Shown: piece by piece, positions 61,529 to 64,000 of the stretch
Layout of the letters: every line of letters begins with the position of its first letter
Numbering within the stretch: the stretch's first letter is position 1
Source of the DNA: Microbacterium sp.
GTDB taxonomy: Bacteria; Actinomycetota; Actinomycetes; Actinomycetales; Microbacteriaceae
Assembly (NCBI RefSeq): GCF_026393345.1
Contig: NZ_JAPLAI010000052.1
Coordinates: 1-64,000 of the forward strand
Reading direction: 5' to 3'
DNA length: 64,000 nt
Position numbers and translations under genes: made by a program
Notes under the pieces: model-generated
The model's input: only the letters and a program-made list of their open reading frames with translations
The model's database searches: none
What the model was told of the DNA's origin: nothing

Positions 61529-63256
61529 TCACCGCCTGCCCGCGACCCCCGCGAACAGCGCATGCAGGAGCGGCAGGGCGGAGGTCACCATGAGCACGGT
61601 GCCGAACAGCTGGTCCTGTCCACGCAGGATGATTCCCCCGACGAGCAGGGCGGTGAACAGGATGCCGGAGAGGATGCGGCGCGCGAGCGACTCGAGCCGC
61701 ACGACGCGGCGCTCCAGCCCCGACGTGTCGACCGACACACGACCCTCTTCAACGCGCGTGATCACCGCGTCCAGTCGCTGCGGCAGGCGCGCGGCCACCC
61801 CGACCATGGACATCGCCTGCCGCGCCGCGTCCTGGATCACGTTGCCGCGCTCGTCGCGCAGCAGCTGTGCGGCGTATGGCTCGACCGAGTCCCACAGGTT
61901 GAACGCGGGATCGAGCGAGCTGCACACGCCGGACACGAGCGACATCGAGCGGATGATGAGGAGGAAGTTCTCCGGCAGCTGGAACGGCAACGACCGCACC
62001 ACGTCGCCGAACTCGACCGCGAAGTCGCGGAACTCCCGCGGGTCGACGTCGCGGAGCTCGGCGAAGCCCATGCCGCCGAAGCGGGCGAACAGCTGCGTCA
62101 GAGCTCGTTCCAGTTCTCGCGTGTCGGCCGAGGGCAAGAGCACCCCGAGGCTCTGCGCGGCGGCGATCATGCCGGCGCCGTCGCGGGCAGCCACCGCGAT
62201 GAGCACCCGCCGGAGGCCGCTCCGCAGCGTCGGGGAGGCCTCGCCCATCATGCCGAAGTCGATGAACGTCAGCCGCCACGCCGGGGCGCCGTCGGCGCCC
62301 GGGGTCCCGAACGGGGTGACGAAGATGTTCCCGGGGTGCGGGTCGGCGTGGAAGTAGCCGTGGGTGAACAGCTGGTCGAACATGACCGACGCGAACGTCG
62401 AGGCCACCTCCGACGGATCGATGCCCGCGGCGCGGAGCGCATCCACGTCGGTGATCTTCAGCGCGGTGACGTCGGCGAGGGTCAGCACCCGCCGTGTCGT
62501 GCGCTCCCAGACGACATCCGGCACGGCGACGCGGGAGTCGTCGGCGAAGTCGGCGGCGAACCGCTCGGCGCCCGCCGCCTCGTGCAGGTAGTCGACCTCT
62601 TCGAGACTGGTGTGGGCGAACTCGGTGACGAGGGCCTGCGTGTCGACCCGGTCGGCGACGACCCGCACCCGGCTGAGCCACCCGGCCACCCGCCGTAGGG
62701 CTGCGAGGTCCACCTCGACGATCTCGTCGATCCCCGGACGCTGCACCTTCACCACGACGTCGGCGAATCCGACGTCCGCGGCGAGGTCCGGATGCAGCCG
62801 CGCGCGGTGCGCCTGTCCGAGGGAGGCGGCGGCGACCGGCGTCTCGTCGAACCAGGCGAAGGCGCGCTCCACCGGCATCCCGAGGTCGGCCTCGGCCGCC
62901 CCGCGGATGTGGGCGAACGGCACGGCGGGCACCTCGTCCTGAAGGCCCTCCAGCTCCCGCGTGATCTCCGGCGGCAGCACATCGAGGCGCGACGACAGGA
63001 ACTGGCCGACCTTGATCATGAGCCCGCCGAGTTCGACCGCGAGGGCGTGGAATCGCTGCGCCAGCCGCCGCATCCGACGCTCACGCGTGCGTTCGGCGAT
63101 GCCGCCGAGTCCCACCCGGGGCAGGAACAGCTCGTACCACCACGTCTGCACGAGATGCCGCCCGGCGAACCGGAGGATCCGACGGTACCGCGCACGGGTG
63201 GGGACGGCGCCTGGGACGGATCCATCCGGACGCCGACCTGCCGTCGGCACGCTCAC
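61529..63256 (-). CDS. UbiB/ABC1-family atypical protein kinase
   Basis: The 575-residue protein has the ABC1 motifs: KxGQ in MIKVGQFLSSR (about 80-90), VVKVQRPGI (ATP-binding Lys about 167), FHADPHPGNIFV (catalytic loop, about 300-311) and FIDFGMMG (metal-binding, about 328), then two C-terminal membrane helices (about 520-570). The family supports quinone or lipid metabolism; Microbacteriaceae use menaquinone. Its start overlaps the PadR stop by 4 nt (GTGA), so it is translated from the padR message. Confidence 0.92.
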   Translation of the reverse strand: MSVPTAGRRPDGSVPGAVPTRARYRRILRFAGRHLVQTWWYELFLPRVGLGGIAERTRERRMRRLAQRFHALAVELGGLMIKVGQFLSSRLDVLPPEITRELEGLQDEVPAVPFAHIRGAAEADLGMPVERAFAWFDETPVAAASLGQAHRARLHPDLAADVGFADVVVKVQRPGIDEIVEVDLAALRRVAGWLSRVRVVADRVDTQALVTEFAHTSLEEVDYLHEAAGAERFAADFADDSRVAVPDVVWERTTRRVLTLADVTALKITDVDALRAAGIDPSEVASTFASVMFDQLFTHGYFHADPHPGNIFVTPFGTPGADGAPAWRLTFIDFGMMGEASPTLRSGLRRVLIAVAARDGAGMIAAAQSLGVLLPSADTRELERALTQLFARFGGMGFAELRDVDPREFRDFAVEFGDVVRSLPFQLPENFLLIIRSMSLVSGVCSSLDPAFNLWDSVEPYAAQLLRDERGNVIQDAARQAMSMVGVAARLPQRLDAVITRVEEGRVSVDTSGLERRVVRLESLARRILSGILFTALLVGGIILRGQDQLFGTVLMVTSALPLLHALFAGVAGRR

Positions 63257-63846
63257 CCCTGGGCGAGGATGCCGTAGAGCTTGCGCTTCGCGTCTTCCAG
63301 CACCTCGATGGCCTGCTGCACCTGCGCGGAGTCGCCACTGCGAGCCACCTGCGCCGCGACCTGCGCGAGTTCGATGCCGGCCTTCGGCAGCGCGGTCGCC
63401 CGGCCGCTGTCACGCAGGCCCGAGCTCTCCCACGGCGCGGGCTTGCCGGCCGCATCCTCGGCCTCCGCACGTCCCGCCTCGGTAAGCGAGTAGGTCTTCC
63501 GGCCGTTCGCCTCCTCGGCGCTGATGAGGCCCTCGTCTGCGAGAAGCTGCAACGTGGGGTAGACCGAGCCTGCGCTCGGCTTCCAGCTGCCGCCGGAGCG
63601 CTCCTCGATCTCGTGGATGATCTGGTAGCCGTGCATCGGCTGCTCGGCGAGCAGGGCCAGGACCGCGGCGCGCACGTCGCCGCGACCCATGCGCGGTCCG
63701 ACACGCTTGTCGAACGCAGTACGCAGCTGGTCCATCGCCTCCCACATACCGGATGCGGCGTTGCCGAGGCCGGCACCGAAATCGGCGCCGAAGCCCTGTC
63801 CGCCTGCTCCCGTTCCGAACATGCCTCCGGGGAAAGAACCGTTCAT
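63253..63846 (-). CDS. PadR-family transcriptional regulator
   Basis: The 197-residue repressor has a Gly-rich N-terminal stretch (GGMFGTGAGGQGFG, about 6-20), a PadR winged helix with RAAVLALLAEQPMHGYQIIHEIEERSGGSWKPSAGSVYPTLQLL (about 58-100) and LISAEEANGRKTYSLTEAG, then a C-terminal helical domain. PadR proteins repress efflux or stress genes. ATG 63846 has GGAGG 5 nt upstream; the longer frame is not coding. An inverted repeat upstream fits autoregulation, and the UbiB-like gene is its co-transcribed partner. Confidence 0.9.
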   Translation of the reverse strand: MNGSFPGGMFGTGAGGQGFGADFGAGLGNAASGMWEAMDQLRTAFDKRVGPRMGRGDVRAAVLALLAEQPMHGYQIIHEIEERSGGSWKPSAGSVYPTLQLLADEGLISAEEANGRKTYSLTEAGRAEAEDAAGKPAPWESSGLRDSGRATALPKAGIELAQVAAQVARSGDSAQVQQAIEVLEDAKRKLYGILAQG

Positions 63847-63870
63847 GATGACCTCCTGGGTCGATCGGTT

Positions 63871-63894
63871 AGCGATACTGAACGATATATCGCT
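63871..63894. promoter_or_regulatory. PadR operator candidate
   Basis: AGCGATA (63871-63877) and TATCGCT (63888-63894) are perfect 7-bp inverted arms with a 10-bp centre, 24 nt upstream of the padR start. The AT-rich centre (CTGAACGATA) fits a -10 of the minus strand. PadR family autoregulatory sites have this shape. Confidence 0.55.
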
Positions 63895-64000
63895 CACAAG
63901 CCCGGGGGAAGGGTTGGGGCTGGGTGTTCGCCGTGCGTCCGCAAACGGGGTGACGGGATTCGGGGATGTCACCAGATGCGGGCCGAATCGGCGCGGAGCG
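63895..64000. other. Right edge, no gene seen
   Basis: The last 106 nt contain no open frame with a start or homology I recognise. It may be the upstream region of the next gene. Confidence 0.4.

Overview
The window is high-GC actinobacterial DNA, most likely from Microbacteriaceae and probably Microbacterium. This rests on the Lsr2 gene, the actinobacterial order Tad cluster-topA-tmk-holB, a MoxR/DUF58/transglutaminase cluster, a DUF222-HNH (13E12 type) gene, a TgpA-like protein and the abundance of GGATGCGG/CCGCATCC. No database search was possible, so the genus is inference. Nearly everything is chromosomal core. The clearly mobile or decayed parts are the left edge (1-1260), a short-chain dehydrogenase remnant (4063-4149) and the HNH gene with its flanking repeats (9560-11050).

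Layout. 1-1260: nested insertion-sequence remnants that cut off a permease-like gene. 1333-9531: CorA-type channel, small hypotheticals, membrane-anchored molybdopterin oxidoreductase, Ser/Thr kinase with an overlapping lipoprotein, Lsr2, HupE-like protein. 9560-14251: inverted and direct repeats, a LexA-box HNH gene that has lost its 3' end, then a DUF916 protein and a secreted phosphoesterase carrying a WxL-like C-terminus. 14545-19303: lipoprotein, nicotinamidase, MmpL transporter, EamA exporter, tRNA-Thr. 19304-28206: secreted hydrolase, holB (deletion/frameshift), tmk, topA (TTG start) and a compact Tad pilus operon. 28622-37878: acetyl-CoA synthetase, RidA, penicillin-binding protein, phosphoesterase, an LAXTG surface protein, tRNA-Pro. 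37960-48294: HAD, DUF1295, tdk, mqo, asd, lysC (with an internal beta-subunit start), EamA, recR, dnaX. 48391-55281: GH65 phosphorylase plus beta-phosphoglucomutase-like HAD, ackA, pta, SRP RNA. 55386-64000: moxR/DUF58/transglutaminase operon, tRNA-Ser, small proteins, UbiB-like kinase and PadR regulator.

Functional links. GH65 plus the HAD mutase would turn a disaccharide and phosphate into glucose and glucose-6-phosphate. AckA-Pta, acetyl-CoA synthetase and malate:quinone oxidoreductase cover acetate and central carbon. Asd and LysC form the entry to the aspartate pathway. DnaX, RecR, TopA, Tmk, HolB and Tdk cover DNA replication, repair and nucleotide supply.

Features most worth a second look: loss of the P-loop segment and reading frame in holB; loss of a conserved segment in the Tad ATPase; two near-identical long hairpin repeats at 30617 and 44507; a phosphoesterase-WxL/DUF916 pair; a LexA-box HNH gene whose frame runs on antisense into its neighbour; and a strikingly regular promoter layout, with a -10 hexamer ending 6-7 nt before the start codon in more than a dozen genes, which implies leaderless mRNAs.
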